Below, in pieces: positions 50,021 to 62,100 of a stretch of 64,000 nt of DNA. The stretch is from Macrotis lagotis. Taxonomy: Eukaryota > Chordata > Mammalia > Peramelemorphia > Peramelidae. Position 1 is the stretch's first letter, and every line of letters begins with the position of its first letter. Location of the stretch: positions 148,337,160 to 148,401,159 of the forward strand of contig NC_133658.1 in assembly GCF_037893015.1 (NCBI RefSeq), read 5' to 3'. Under the pieces are notes generated by a model. That model had not been told where the DNA came from and ran no database searches. It saw only the letters and a list, made by a program, of their open reading frames with translations. The translations under genes and the position numbers were made by a program.

Positions 50021-50276
50021 GCTTCACTCTGCAATAGTTCATGTAGATATTTTCATGCTTTTTTCTGTATTCATTACAAACATTACTTCTTATAGCACAG
50101 AAATATCCTATTATGTTTATATACTACAATTTATTAAACCAATTCTTAATCTATGGACATCTAATTTTTACTTTAACAAAAAGTATTACTACAAATATTT
50201 TGATGTATATAAGGGTTTCCTTGGGATATAAACCTGGTAATAGAATCTTTGGTTCAAAATTTGGTTCATAAATTTT

Positions 50277-50425
50277 TTTAAGGTTTTTTGCAAGGCAAAT
50301 GGGGTTAAGTGGCTTGCCCAAGGCCACACAGCTAGGTAATTATTAAGTGTCTGAGACCGGATTTGAACCCAGGTACTCCTGACTCCAGGGCCGGTGCTTT
50401 ATCCACTGCACCATCTAGCCGCCCC
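50277..50425 (-). mobile_element. Marsupial SINE
   Basis: Near-consensus; perfect 15-bp TSD TGGTTCATAAATTTT (50262-50276 and 50426-50440). Confidence 0.95.
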
Positions 50426-51023
50426 TGGTTCATAAATTTTAATAATTTTATTTGCCCAATTCCAAATTGCTTTCCAAAATAGTTGTACTATTTCATAGCT
50501 CCACTAACAATGTATTAGTGATCTTATCATTCTACAACCCACTTCCTAATAGAAAAATGATGAACTCAGAATATAGAATGAGATATTTGGGGACATACTA
50601 TTATGGGAATTTGTTTTTGCTTGGTTTTGTATTTTCATTGAAAAGTTTTGTTTGTTTCATTTTTCAGTGTGGAGATGGGGGGGAGATAGAAAGGAGAGAA
50701 AAAAATGAATGCTTGTTTTAATTTTTTTTAAATCCTGCTATCAATCATCAATCATTTAAGTGCATACAATATGATAAAAGTTGCAAGCACAACACAAAGA
50801 ATGAAACAATCCAAAGATTTGTAGAAAATAGTCCCTGTTACACATACATATGTGTATATTACATATATATTCATTTGATCATACATACATAGAGTAAAAG
50901 TCATTGAAGAGTGATATCTTTTAGCCTCAAAATAGAAAATGGTTGACAAGTTTTTTCTTGAATTGGTAGTTAGGCAGCAAAATGAACTTCATTGCATAAT
51001 GCCCTTCAAAAGAATTGAACTAT

Positions 51024-51143
51024 AGAGGTGGCACTGTGGATAGAGCACCGCCCTGGAGTCAGGAGTACCTGAGTTCAGATCCGGCCTCAGACACTTAATA
51101 ATTACCTAGCTGTGTGCCACTTAACTCTATTTGCCTTGCAAAA
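51024..51143 (+). mobile_element. Marsupial SINE, internal deletion
   Basis: TSD AAAAGAATTGAACTAT / AAAAGAATTGGACTAT (51008-51023 and 51144-51159). Lacks the 'ggccttgggcaag' block. Confidence 0.92.
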
Positions 51144-51394
51144 AAAAGAATTGGACTATCACAAATTATTAAACTGAAATGTGCTCAAAATATTCAGATC
51201 ACAGTTTCAGACTCAGAATTCAGATCAGCCAAGGTTAGAGCACTTTGGTCAAAGTAGGGTTTTTTTTTTGATGACCTCTAATACAATTATCAGATGGGTT
51301 CTAGGAGGACAATAAGCATTAGCTGAGGTCTTCTAATATTTTAAAATACTCTGAGAATAAATTTTTATGTAGTTCAACTTTCTTTCAAGAAGCA

Positions 51395-51520
51395 GGTATA
51401 AATAGCAGGGCTAGATATTGGGCTAGATACTGGTAATACAAAGACAAAAAAGAGGAAAACTGTCCATATTCACAAAGAGCATACATTCTGATGAGGCATT
51501 CAAAATATAAGTAAAAATAA
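51395..51520 (+). repeat. Fragment of the TTTATT dispersed repeat
   Basis: 'gggctagatactggtaatac', 'aaactgtccatattcacaaa' and 'gagcatacattctgatgagg' correspond to the central blocks of the copy at 60568. Confidence 0.5.
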
Positions 51521-51699
51521 GTAGTTTTTTTTACCACTAGAGGGCAGCAAGTGTTTAAAAAAATCACATAGACTCAGCATTTTCTAGGTCAAAAAGCCTT
51601 CTATAACAGTTGCAGGGATGCTATTTTACCCATAAGAAGAAAAAATTTCCCTCAGTTAAACCTTTAACTAAGTTCTAAATAAAAGTATAATCATCATCA

Positions 51700-51850
51700 T
51701 CATAGGTTATACATGTACAATCATGTTAAATATATTTCTGACATTAATCATGTTGTGAAAGAAGAATAAGAACAAAAGGGGAAAAATGAAGAGAAAGAAA
51801 AACAAAAAACTGAAAATAATTTTCTTTGATCTGTACTCATCTAGTAGTGA
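51700..51850 (-). mobile_element. L1 3'UTR fragment
   Basis: 'acatgtacaatcatgttaaa', 'attaatcatgttgtgaaaga', then an A-rich stretch with AAGAGAAAGAAAAAC, typical of the L1 3'UTR in antisense. Confidence 0.6.
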
Positions 51851-52273
51851 CAACTAGTATGACTTTTGATAGGATACTTCACCTCAATTTTTTCAGCCCT
51901 AAAATGAAGAATTGTACTTAATAGTCTTAATTGTGATTAATTTTTTTTTGTGACATTGACTCCTTTGGCAGTCTGGTAAAGCCTTTGTACACTTTCTCAG
52001 GATAATGTTAGGCACATATTATCTACTAGCTTAAAAGATAATCATACCTTTTATTGATATTGTTAACACTCACAAATGTACTATTTTCATGTTCATGAAC
52101 TTCAAAATTCATTTATTTTATCACAATCTTGTTATTCCATTTTTATCTCTTCCTTATAAGCCCCAAAACAATTCTTCACTATAACCTCTAATTCCTCCCC
52201 CTCTGCTTTTTAAAGGTTATCATCCCTGCACTGACTATACTCTTCTCTCTTCCCTACTTTGAATAACTGATTA
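51851..52273. other. Intergenic sequence, nothing recognised
   Basis: AT-rich DNA without notable frames or repeat signatures. Confidence 0.5.
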
Positions 52274-52440
52274 AAGGGCAGTCAGGTGGCAGAGTGGAGT
52301 TCAGGACTCAAAGCAGGAAGACCTAAGATTGAATGTTGCCTCAAAAATTTTCTATGTAATTCTAGGTAAAGTACTTAAACTCTCTATGCCTCAGTTTCTT
52401 CAACTGTAAAATAATAGGATTGGACTCTACAGCTTCTACA
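52274..52440 (+). mobile_element. Older SINE with a MIR-type 3' part
   Basis: Head 'gggcagtcaggtggcagagt', tail 'tatgcctcagtttcttcaac' and 'tgtaaaataataggattgga'. Confidence 0.7.
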
Positions 52441-53417
52441 ATTCAACACTTTCTTATAACAGTTTATTATAAACTTAAGAATCAGGAAATGGTCCTTAAG
52501 GTTCACTTGGTTTTCTTTTATGTAGCTGTGGTCATTTAATTTCAGATGAATGTTCTGAGTTCAATTACAATTGCTCTGAGCCCTCATAAAAATTCCTAAC
52601 ATATAAGTAGAGTTATGTATCTTTAGTTAATATCTGGTCTTTTTGGGGTTGAGATGGGATTCAGTTTGCTGGAAACATTGGGATAATGAAACATTATATT
52701 ATAATGATTGTGGATAGAAAAGCATGAAGAACCACAAACAAAAGATACAGACCTAGATGGAGACTTAACAACAAAATTTGCAACATAAGTGGGTCAACGA
52801 AAAAAATCTCAGAAATAATTAATAGCTATATAAAAGAAAATGATAATGATGAAACAATATAACAAAATTTTGGGGATGCAACTAAAACAATCCTCAGAGG
52901 AAAAAATCATATCCTTAAAACCATACATTAAGAAAGCAGAGAAAGAGCAGATTAATGAACTGAATATACATTTTTAGAAGAAAATCAATGACTGCAAAAT
53001 AAATTCAAAATAAATAAATAAATTCAAAAGAGAAACTATTAAAATCAGAGTGGAAATAGATACTTTGTAAACAAACAAAAAACTAAAAACTGGTTCTTTT
53101 TAATTAATTAATTTTCACATTACTACAATATTCTTCTTGCAAAAGAAAACAAATCCCCCTTCCCCCCACAAAGATAGAGTAACCTCAAGAAAAATAAAGT
53201 GATAGAAAAGAAAAGAAAATGTATTTCAGTTCAGATATCATCATTTCTGTCTCTGGGATGGATTGCATTTTTTATCGTAAGTTCTCCAGAGAAGTTGCTT
53301 TAAAATTTTTTTCCCACAGCTGATATTGCTCTTTCCCTCCATTCTATTCTTCCCCACTCCCATTTATTCTAGTCTTTTTGTCCTTTCACTTTGTCCCTTC
53401 TCAAAAGTGGCTTGTGA

Positions 53418-53535
53418 GACAGCCAGGTGGCACAGTGGACAGAGTACTAACCCTGGAGTCAGGAGGACCCAAGTCCCAGTTCCAGACATCCAACATCCAG
53501 CTGTGTGACTCTGGGCAAGCTACTCAACCCTACCA
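53418..53535 (+). repeat. SINE segment carried by HAL1-D at the shared site
   Basis: 'gccaggtggcacagtggaca' to 'gctactcaaccctaccaccc' directly after TTTGTCCCTTCTCAAAAG. The right flank is eroded compared with B and C. Confidence 0.75.
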
Positions 53536-54283
53536 CCCCGCACCTCTCATCTACAGCTCCCTCCTCTCTCCATCCCTTTTCTCCCATCCCTTCCTCTCTT
53601 TTTTTCTCTAGGGTAAGACAAATTTCTATCCCTATTGAGTGTGTATGTGTTTCTTCTCTAAGCCATTTCAGATAAGAATGAAGGCTCACTCATTCTCCTT
53701 TACTTCCCCGCCCCTTCCACTCCATCGCAAAAGTGTTTTCTTGAAATATCCTAGCCCATTCTACCTCTCTTTTCCCTTTCTCCCAGTACATTCTTTTTTA
53801 ACCCATTGACTCCATCTTTATAATATATCATACCTTCATATTCAGCTCCTTCCTGTGCCTTGTCTAGCTATGCTCCTTCTGATTGCTCTAATAAGTGAAA
53901 ATATTCATATGAATTATCAGTATCATCTTCCCATGAAGAAATACAAGCAGTTCAACATCATTAAGTTCCTCATGATTAGTCCTTCCCATCCACCTTCTCT
54001 ATGCTTCATCCAAGTCCTATTCTTGGAGATCAAACTTGCTGTTCAGCTCAGGTCATTTCAACAGGAAAGTTTGAAAATCCCCTATTTCACTGAATGTCCA
54101 TCTTTTACCCTGAAAGATGATGTTCAGTTTTGCTGAGTAGTTGATTCTCAGTTATAATCCAAGCTCTTTTGTCTTCTGGAATAGCATATTTCAAAGGCTA
54201 TGAGCCCTTAATATAGATGCTGCTAAATCCTGTGTAATTCTGACCATGGTGCAATAATATTTGAATTGTTTATTTCTGGCTGC

Positions 54284-54481
54284 TTATAAGATTTTCTCTT
54301 TGACTTGGGAGTTCTGGGATTTGGCTATATATTCCTGGGAGTTTTTTTTTTTGAGATCTCTTTCCAGAGGTGATCGGTAGATTCCCTCTGCTTCTAGTAT
54401 CTCAGGGCAATTTTGCTGGATTATTTCTTGAAAAATGAAGTCTAGGCTCTTTTTTTCCTGGTTATGACTTTCAGGTAACAA
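54284..54481 (-). pseudogene. HAL1-D ORF1p RRM remnant
   Basis: Frame reads LPESHNQEKKSLDFIFQEII then QQNCPEILEAEG, the same RRM segment as in copies B and C, then diverges into a frameshifted tail. Confidence 0.8.
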
Positions 54482-56188
54482 ATAATTTTTAAATTATGTC
54501 TTCTGGATCTGTTTTCCAGATTGATTGTTTTTCCAATGAAATATTTCACATTTTCTTCTTGTTTTTCACTCTTTTGCTTTTGTTTTATTGTTTCTTGATT
54601 TCTCACAAAGTACTCAGCTTCCTTTAGCTCTATTTGAAGGAGTTGTTTTCTTCAGAGAGCTTTCTTATCTCTTTTTCCATCTGGTCAATTCTGTTTTTTA
54701 AGGCATTCTTCTCCTCACTGACCTTTTGGATTGCTTTTTTCATTTGGCCCAAAGTGACTTTTAACATGTTTTATTCTTCAGCATTTTTTCATGTCTCTTT
54801 CACCAAGCTGCTGGCTTGGTTTCCATGATTTTCCTGCATTGCTCTCATTTCTCTTCCCAATTTTCCTCTTACTTGATTTTCAAAAATTTTTTTAATCTCT
54901 TCCATAGCCTGAGACCAATTCCTAGTTTTCTTGGAGGCTTTGAATATAGAAGTTTTGACTTTTTCATCTTCTGAGTGAGTATTTTGATCCTCTATGGGAC
55001 CAAAGTAATCATTTATGACCAGATTCTTTTTCTTCTATTGTTGATTCATTTCATCAGCCTATGACCTGGTTTTAACACATTTCCCAAGCTTTTGAGTGTT
55101 TTGGGGACACTTCCCCAGGGTCCTCAATTCCTCCAAGGCCTTATGAGAAGCTCTGACTGCTCTCCTGCCTGTACCCTGGCCTGGGGATGGTCACAAGAGC
55201 TTCCTTTTGCTCTGGAGCTGTGAGGATGGTCCCTGCTCCATTGTGGCAGTAGGGGGGGTCCCAGACTGTGACCTGGATCTGAGTGTGGACAAGTCAACAG
55301 AGTCTTGTCCCAGGGATAGTGAAGAGACCTTGACAGTCTCCTCCAATCCCCTGACTGTGGGTTGGACACTCTGGAACATGCTGTGGGTGGCTCCCTGCTG
55401 GGTGGCTCTGCAGGCCTGCTTCCAGTTCCCAGAGCCGCGTCTGTTCTATGGCCTGGGTAGTCTGGCCTCCATGCTCATTCTGGTGTGGCAGAATTTTCCC
55501 ACCGACCTTCCCTCTGGCAAGTTGTCCTTGGTGATCCCTGGGCTGAAAGATTTGGAAACTGCTCCTGCTGCCATGGACCCAGGTGCCCCATGGGCTGTTC
55601 CTAGATGGCAGGAGATCATTCCCTCCAGTGCTGCCTCCTGGCTGTGCTCTGACCCTTTTCAACCCTCGTGGAACAAACCACTCCCACGGATCTTCCAAGT
55701 TGTCTAGGGCCAGAGAGGTTGTTTCACTCAGTCTTTCTGAGGGTTCTGCCACTCTAGAATTTGACTAGAGTCATAATTTTATGGCATTTGGAGTGTTCTG
55801 GGGAAGTGCTTCTGTAAATTCCTGCCTTCATGATGCCGTCTTGATTCCACCCTCCTAAAAGCTGGTTCTTCAAAAAAAAACTAATAGAATTGATAAACTC
55901 ATAACTAATCTGATTAAAAAGAAATGAAATTGGGTGAAATCACAGCAAAGCCAGAAAATAAAATGAATAATCGGAACACATCATATACAGTTATGTGCTA
56001 ACAAAGGTGAAAACACAAAATAGAGGATTACCTTCAAAATTATGAAATACCCAATTTATCAGAAAACCAGATAGACATTTTAAATAATCTAATTTTGGAA
56101 AAGGATATAGATCTAACTGTAAAGGAACTATCAAAGGAAAATATGTTTCGGTTCTGATAGATTTGCTGGAGAGGTCTAGCAAACTCTT

Positions 56189-56356
56189 TTTTTTTTTTTT
56201 TTTTTTTTTTTAGGGTTTTTGCAAGGCAATGGGGTTAAGTGGCTTGCACAAGGCCACAAAGCTAGGTAATTATTAAGTGTCTGAGGCCAGATTTGAACTC
56301 AGGTACTCCTGACTCTAGGGCCAGTGCTCTATCCACTGTACCACCTAGCCACCCCA
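56189..56356 (-). mobile_element. Marsupial SINE in L1-V
   Basis: Complete copy with a 24-T run; perfect 14-bp TSD TCTAGCAAACTCTT (56175-56188 and 56357-56370). Confidence 0.95.
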
Positions 56357-56499
56357 TCTAGCAAACTCTTAAAGAATAGTCAGTGTCCATTCTTCCCAAA
56401 TAATTTTCAAAAATTAGGAAAGAAGTCCCTAAACCAGGGAAAGATGAGCCACAGAAAGACAAGATAGACCATATCATCAATAAACATTGAATCAAAAAT

Positions 56500-57700
56500 T
56501 TGGGACAAAATTCTATCAAACAAACTATAATGAGTTTTCTAAGAAATTATTCATTCTGACCAAATGAAATTTGTACCAGGAATGCAAGACTAATTCAACA
56601 TTTGGAAAATAGCCCAATTAATTATATTAAAAATGGAAATATATAAAAGCATATAATTATTTCAATCAATGCAGAAAAAGGTCTCTGATAAAACACTTTT
56701 ATGCTAAAAATCATACAAACTTTTTTCTATTATCACTAAAAGCATCCATCTAAAACTAAAAGCAATATGCAATTGGAATGTACAAAAAATTTCCACATTA
56801 AATATAGAAGTGAAGCAAAGATACCTGCTCTTACTACTAATATTTAACATAGTTCTGGAAATATTATTAATAGTAATAAAACAAGAAAAAAGGATTCAAA
56901 AAGTAAAGATAGGTAAAGAGGAGTCAAAATCATCCCCTATTTGTTGAAGAGGTAATAGTTTCCTTGGAAAACCCCAGGAAAGAAGCAAAGATCCTAATTG
57001 AGACAATTAATACTTTCAACAAAGTTGCAGGCCACAAAATAAATCAAAATAAACAGCATTTCTATAAAGTAATAACAAAACACAAAAAGCAAAAATAGCA
57101 AGGAAATCCCATTCCAATTAACTACTAAATATACAAAACGGAAATTAAACTCCCAAAACACACAAAAATCTTGTATATACTCAATTACAAATTTCTCCTT
57201 AAAGAAATAAGAAACAACATCAATAACTAGAGGAATATGCAGTGCTTATATCTAGGACATGGCAATATAATAAATATTACCAAATTAATTTATATTTTAA
57301 TACTATGCTAATCAAATTATCAAGGGATATTTTACAGAATTTGATAAAGTAATAACAAAATTCATTTGGAAAAACAACAGCTTTATAATATGAAGGGAAA
57401 TAATTAAAAGAAGTAAAATTGAAGGAAGACTAAATACTTCAATAGCTCAAAGTATATTATAAAGGCCTCAAGTGGTTAAAGAATAGAAAGATCAATGGAA
57501 CAAACTAGAAAAGAGAAATTTAGTAACAATAAAGCTCAAGAAACCACTGTTTGATAAAGTGGAAAACATTAATAATAATAAACTCCCTATTTGATTAAAA
57601 AAAAACCTGCTTAGAAAACTGCAGAACTGTCTGGTAGAAATTAAGTCAAGACTAAAACCTTACAGAGAAAAATTTTGTATCAAATTTCTCTGATAAGGGT
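56500..57700 (+). pseudogene. L1-V ORF2p reverse-transcriptase remnant
   Basis: Fragments align in order with L1 RT: the Q..G..Q.W FNI-like block near 56570, INAEKGL near 56670, the active-site region FVEE at 56940-56951 (FADD in working elements, so both catalytic Asp are changed to Glu), and thumb/linker text after it. Many stop codons. Confidence 0.75.
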
Positions 57701-58459
57701 TTGGTATCCAAGATATACAAACAATATATAAATAAATTTTCTGAGTTGTAAAACTCATATATGACTATAGAACTATAGATTAATTGCAAAGTACTCACAA
57801 CCACTTGGGAAAATGCTCCAAATCACTAAAGAAAAAGTCAAATCCAAACAACCCTGAGGTTTTACCACCTACCCTGCCAAACTGGCAAAAATGACAAAAA
57901 CGTGGCAACATTAAAAGTGGTTAACATTGTAGGATTTTTTAAAAGATAGGCACACCAGCATTTTTGTTGGAGTTGCAAAATGGCACAACGATTTTGGAAA
58001 GCAATTTGGAATTTTGCAAATGAAATAACTAAAATGTCCTTATTTGTTGATCAGAAATTCCTTTGACCAGACCCATAATATAAAAAAGTCCCCATATTTT
58101 CCAAAATGTTTATATAGCAGCACTTTTTGTGATAGCTAAGAAGTGGAAATAATGGTCACTTATTGGGAAATGTCTAAACAAATTGTTTTACATAAATATA
58201 ATGGCATATTACTCTGCTCTAAGAAATGATGTGTGATAAATACAGAAAAGCATGGGAAGATCTATATGAACTAAGGCAGAGTGAAGTAAGCAGAGGAAAA
58301 AGTCAATATACATAGTAACTACAATAATGTAAATAGAACAAAGACAAAAAAAGAGTAAATATAGTAAAATCATAACAATCAACCGGACTTGAATGAAGAG
58401 ATATAGGAGAACATCTTCATTCTACTCTTTTGTAGAGGCGAGAGGTCTGTTCACAAAGG

Positions 58460-58460
<1 letters not shown>

Positions 58461-58492
<32 letters not shown>
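58461..58492. repeat. (TA)n microsatellite
   Basis: About 32 bp of TA within the L1-V 3'UTR. Confidence 0.95.
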
Positions 58493-58496
<4 letters not shown>

Positions 58497-58855
58497 AACA
58501 CTATGGATTTTTTCAATTTATCAATTATGATCACTTTTTTCTCTCTCTAAAAATTATTATTTGTCTTATAGAATGGCTCCCTGATGGGAAGGAAGAGATA
58601 TATATGGTATACCAGGGTAATGTAAAAAACAAAGTATAAAAAAAAAAAAACTTATTTAAAAAAGGAAAACATGGAGAAGGAAGTTGGGGAAAGAGCTGAC
58701 TTTTTGGAGGGACTTCTCTCTGTCTGGGCCTTCTTCTTTGAGGTGCCTATAGAACCAGGGACTCTCTCCTTTTCTACCACTGCTCAGTTTTCTCTTTATT
58801 CCAAGCTTGCTTCAACCTTTAGAATCTAGAAACTCAGAATCATTTACCCTATTCT

Positions 58856-59010
58856 TTTTTTTTTTTAGGTTTTTGCAAGGCAAATGAGGTTAAGTGGCTT
58901 GCCCAAGGCCACACAGCTAGGTAATTATTAAGTGTTTGAGACCAGATTTGAACCCAGGTACTCCTGACTCCAGGGCCAGTGCTTTATTCACTGCGCCACC
59001 TAGCCGCCCC
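58856..59010 (-). mobile_element. Marsupial SINE
   Basis: Near-consensus; perfect 15-bp TSD CATTTACCCTATTCT (58841-58855 and 59011-59025). Confidence 0.95.
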
Positions 59011-59194
59011 CATTTACCCTATTCTAAGATAGCTTTTCTCTTTTATGCATATTACATGGATCTTAAGCCAGTCTCTCACATAAAGGCTTTGATTGGTTCA
59101 AGGAGGTTTATAGGCCCACCTAACACTCAGTTCTAATTGTTAGATTAAATTAAAAAGTTTCCTCTCTAGGTAAAGCTCCAAAAACCAAATAAGG

Positions 59195-59808
59195 TAATTT
59201 CCTTTTTAAAAATCTTTTTATGTATTTCATTAAATATTTCCTAACTACATATAAAATATTCTTAACAATCATTAAAAAATTTTTTTTATTTCAAATTCTC
59301 TCCTCTCCTACTTTTTCCTCTGCCTTGAAAAGGCAAGCAATTTGATTTTAATTATACATGTGAGGTATTGCAAAACATATATCTATATTAGCCATGCTGC
59401 AGTAGAAAACCAAACAAAATATAACAAAGATAAAGATATTTTTAAAAAGTATGCTTCAATCTTCATTCAAAGTTTGTCAGTTCTCTCTCTGGAAGTGTAT
59501 AGCATTTTTCATCATGAATAATTTGGAGTTGTCTTGGATCATTGTCTTGATTAAAGTAACTAAGTCTTTTACAATTGATCATGATTATAATATTGCTGTT
59601 ACAGTGTACAATGGTTTCCTCATTCTGTTCATTTCACTTTGCATGAGTTCATATAAATCTCATATTTTTCTGAAACCATCCTACTCATTAATTTTTATAG
59701 CTCAATAGTATACCATTCCAATAACACACCATAACTTCTTATAATGTTCTACAATTGATAGATATACCCTCATTTTCCCATTTTTTACCACCACAAAAAG
59801 AGCTGCTA

Positions 59809-59857
<49 letters not shown>

Positions 59858-60560
59858 CATTTTTTCCTATTCTTTGATATATTTGGGATACAAATATAGT
59901 AATTGTATTGCTGGGTCAAAGGATATGCATGGGTTTATTGTCCTTTGATCAAAGTTTCAAATGGTTCCGTAGACTGGCTGGACTAGTTTATGATTTCACC
60001 AATAGAGCTTTAGTGTTCAAATTTTTCCATACCCCCTTCAGTATTTGTGATTTTCTTTTTTCTGTTATGCAAGTAGATCTTGAAGGGTATGAGGTGATAT
60101 CTCAGGGTTATTTTAGTTTCCATTTCCCTCATCCATGTGACTTTTTCACATGACTATTGATAGCTTTGATTTCTTCTGAAAAATGACCTGCTCATATCCT
60201 TTGACCATTTATCAACTGGTAATAGCTCTTATATTTATAAATTTGGTTCAGTGCCTATTTATTTGAGAAATGAGGTTTTTATCTGCAAAACTTACTTAAT
60301 TTTTTCCAATTTCTTTCTAATTTTGGCTGCATTAGTTTTGCTTATGCAAATTAAATTTCAAGAAATCAAAATTGTCTATTTTATTTTCCATAATCTCCTC
60401 TATTTCTTATTTTGTAATAAATTCTTTCCTTATCCATAGATATGACAGGTATATTTTTCCATGCTTCCCTAATTTACTAATAACATCACCCTTTATGTAT
60501 AAGTCATCTATCCATTTTGACTTTATCCTAGTATGCAATGTAGAGTTGCACAGGCATTTT
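59195..60560 (-). mobile_element. L1 3' fragment (L1-VI)
   Basis: 'aattatacatgtgaggtatt', 'gtgtatagcatttttcatca', 'attgctgggtcaaaggatat' and 'gaggtgatatctcagggtta' are the antisense L1 3'UTR and ORF2 end. Truncated at about 60560. Confidence 0.82.
59812..59854. repeat. (TA)n microsatellite
   Basis: About 43 bp of TA inside L1-VI, where related L1 copies read 'ataaatatttttgtac'. Confidence 0.95.
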
Positions 60561-60567
60561 TACCCTC

Positions 60568-61435
60568 AATCAATCAATAAGCATTTATTAAGTACCAGCT
60601 GAGCTAAGCGGTGGGAATATAAATGTAAAGAATGAAATAGTCCTTGTCCTTTAAGGGTGAAAGGGATATAGTATGTACATACACAAACACACACATAAAT
60701 GTATGTATGAATATATGTAGATATTAGACAGGAGGGACAGAGAAAGAGAGAGAGACAGAGATGGGAGACAGAGACAGAGAGAGAGACAGAGAGAGAGAGA
60801 CAGACAGAGAGAGAGAGAGAGATTTTTTGGGGGAGAGATGGAGAATTATAGTGGATTTAAGAATCCAGAAAAATTTTGTGTAGAAAGTACCACTTAATGA
60901 CTTTTAGAGGAATACTGGGATAGAAAGAAGGGGAGGTTGTGATATAGGATATTTCAGGTACAACCAGTACATTTATGAGAACTCAGAAGAAGCTCAGTAT
61001 AGTGGGCAGGGTGTGAGTCATTGACAGGGCTATATTGGAGCCACCTGAGCTCTCAAGAGCTGTTGTTAAATTTTCATTGTAAGCATTTATATATCCAGAA
61101 ATCACAATATAAATCAGCTTGCTTTATTGTTTTATTGATTGTCTTTAAACCTAAGCAAATGATAGAGAAAATTTTAATAATAAAGATTGCACTTAAAATT
61201 GTGTTCTATTTAATTTTTCTGCCTGGGGAGAAACACTCACCAGAACAGTACTAGAAGTGGAGCAAGGGTGGAAAAGTAGGTTGGAGCCAGGCTATGTTAT
61301 ACTACTAAAGTCAAACAGATGAAGTTTAGAAGCAGATGCTTCTAAAGTAATTGGGTACTATTGGTATTTTATTTGAATAGGAAAATGAGATGGTCAGACA
61401 TTGGCTTCAGGGAAATCACTTAGTGATTGATTAGA
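60568..61435 (+). repeat. Long copy of the TTTATT dispersed repeat
   Basis: Starts 'caataagcatttattaagta', continues 'gggaatataaatgtaaag' and 'gtccttgtcctttaagg', and after a purine tract resumes with 'ggttggagccaggctatgtt' and 'gagatggtcagacattggct', the later blocks of the same family. Contains an internal AT-rich stretch (about 61060-61230). Confidence 0.6.
60727..60822. repeat. Purine-rich (GAGACA)n/(GA)n tract
   Basis: About 95 bp of nearly pure G/A with scattered C. Confidence 0.9.
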
Positions 61436-61680
61436 TGCTGGAGATTCAGAGTATTCACTGAAAAAGTACTTGCTGTACTCCTATTTCTGAACTGAAGGTC
61501 TCCTGAGATCCAAATAAGCTGAGAATCATGGAGGGTTCTTATGACACTGCAATCACTTTAGCATAAGGCATAATAAAAGTAAGTAAAAAAAGATCTCCAT
61601 TTCACTTCTAGAATGGAAGATTTTCACATTAGTCTATTACACTAATAAGAGAGTTTAAGAGCAAAATCTTCTTTCTGAAA

Positions 61681-61736
61681 TATATATATATATATATATA
61701 TATATGTTATATATATGTGTGTGTGTGTGTGTGTGT
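61681..61736. repeat. (TA)n(TG)n microsatellite
   Basis: TA tract passing into a TG tract, 56 bp. Confidence 0.95.
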
Positions 61737-61924
61737 ACATATATACATATCTGAAATATTACTGCCCATTTCTCTGGTTCAGTTCTACTTATTAAAAAAA
61801 TCATTGGGACTTCTACCATGAGAAGTTATTGGTCATATCTCCCTCATCCCAGAGTTCTTAACTTCCTCCCTTTACCGAAATTGCTCTGTATTTACTTATC
61901 TGTGTCCTCCTTGTATCTCTCTGC

Positions 61925-62100
61925 TGTTGTCTTTCCTTGAGGGTGATGTCTTGACTTGCAAGGGATTTGGATTTGAGTGAGACAGAGTCATACAAAGTCA
62001 TCCACCTCACTCTCTCTTCCAGTTATTGATGTCCAGTGGCAAGAAAAGAGTCAAGATGACTATAGACCTTTATAGAACATTTCAAAGCTGGGCTTCTTCT
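61925..62100 (+). repeat. Unnamed dispersed repeat (copy 2)
   Basis: 'ggtgatgtcttgacttgcaa', 'ggatttggatttgagtgag' and 'ttattgatgtccagtggca' match the copy at 19600 in order. Confidence 0.6.

Larger units (their letters stand above)
49802..50530 (-). mobile_element. LINE 3' fragment, right part
   Basis: 'atagcacagaaatatcctat', 'atatactacaatttattaaa' and 'caaattgctttccaaaatag' are the L1-type 3' region in antisense. Contains the (TA)n tract and a SINE. Confidence 0.65.
53099..55856 (-). mobile_element. HAL1-like half-L1 element, copy D (complete)
   Basis: TSD AAAAACTGGTTCTT (53085-53098) and AAAAGCTGGTTCTT (55857-55870), one mismatch. 3'UTR to about 54000, ORF1 remnant (about 54050-54900), GC-rich 5'UTR to 55856. 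No ORF2. The 5' motif reads GGAATCAAGACGGC on the - strand, a mutated form of the CCAAGATGGC start. A 166-codon + frame (55207-55707) is the reverse of the GC-rich 5'UTR. Confidence 0.85.
52690..58670 (+). mobile_element. Degenerate L1-type element (L1-V), interrupted by HAL1-D and a SINE
   Basis: Sense-strand ORF2 and 3'UTR. Left part 52690-53098 translates in pieces as DATKTILRGKN; the right part 55857-58440 shows the RT region (CTRNARLIQHLENSPINYI, FVEEVIVSLENPR), then KVAGHKINQNKQHFYKVITK and the usual end KAWEDLYELRQSEVSRG. Riddled with stops. HAL1-D (53099-55856) and a SINE (56189-56356) split it. Confidence 0.78.

Noticed and set aside
55207..55752. 152- and 166-codon frames on both strands
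   Set aside because: They fall in the GC-rich 5'UTR of HAL1-D. Comparable frames occur in the L1-III 5'UTR (37622-37996) and the HAL1-C 5'UTR (49178-49657), so this reflects composition rather than a gene.
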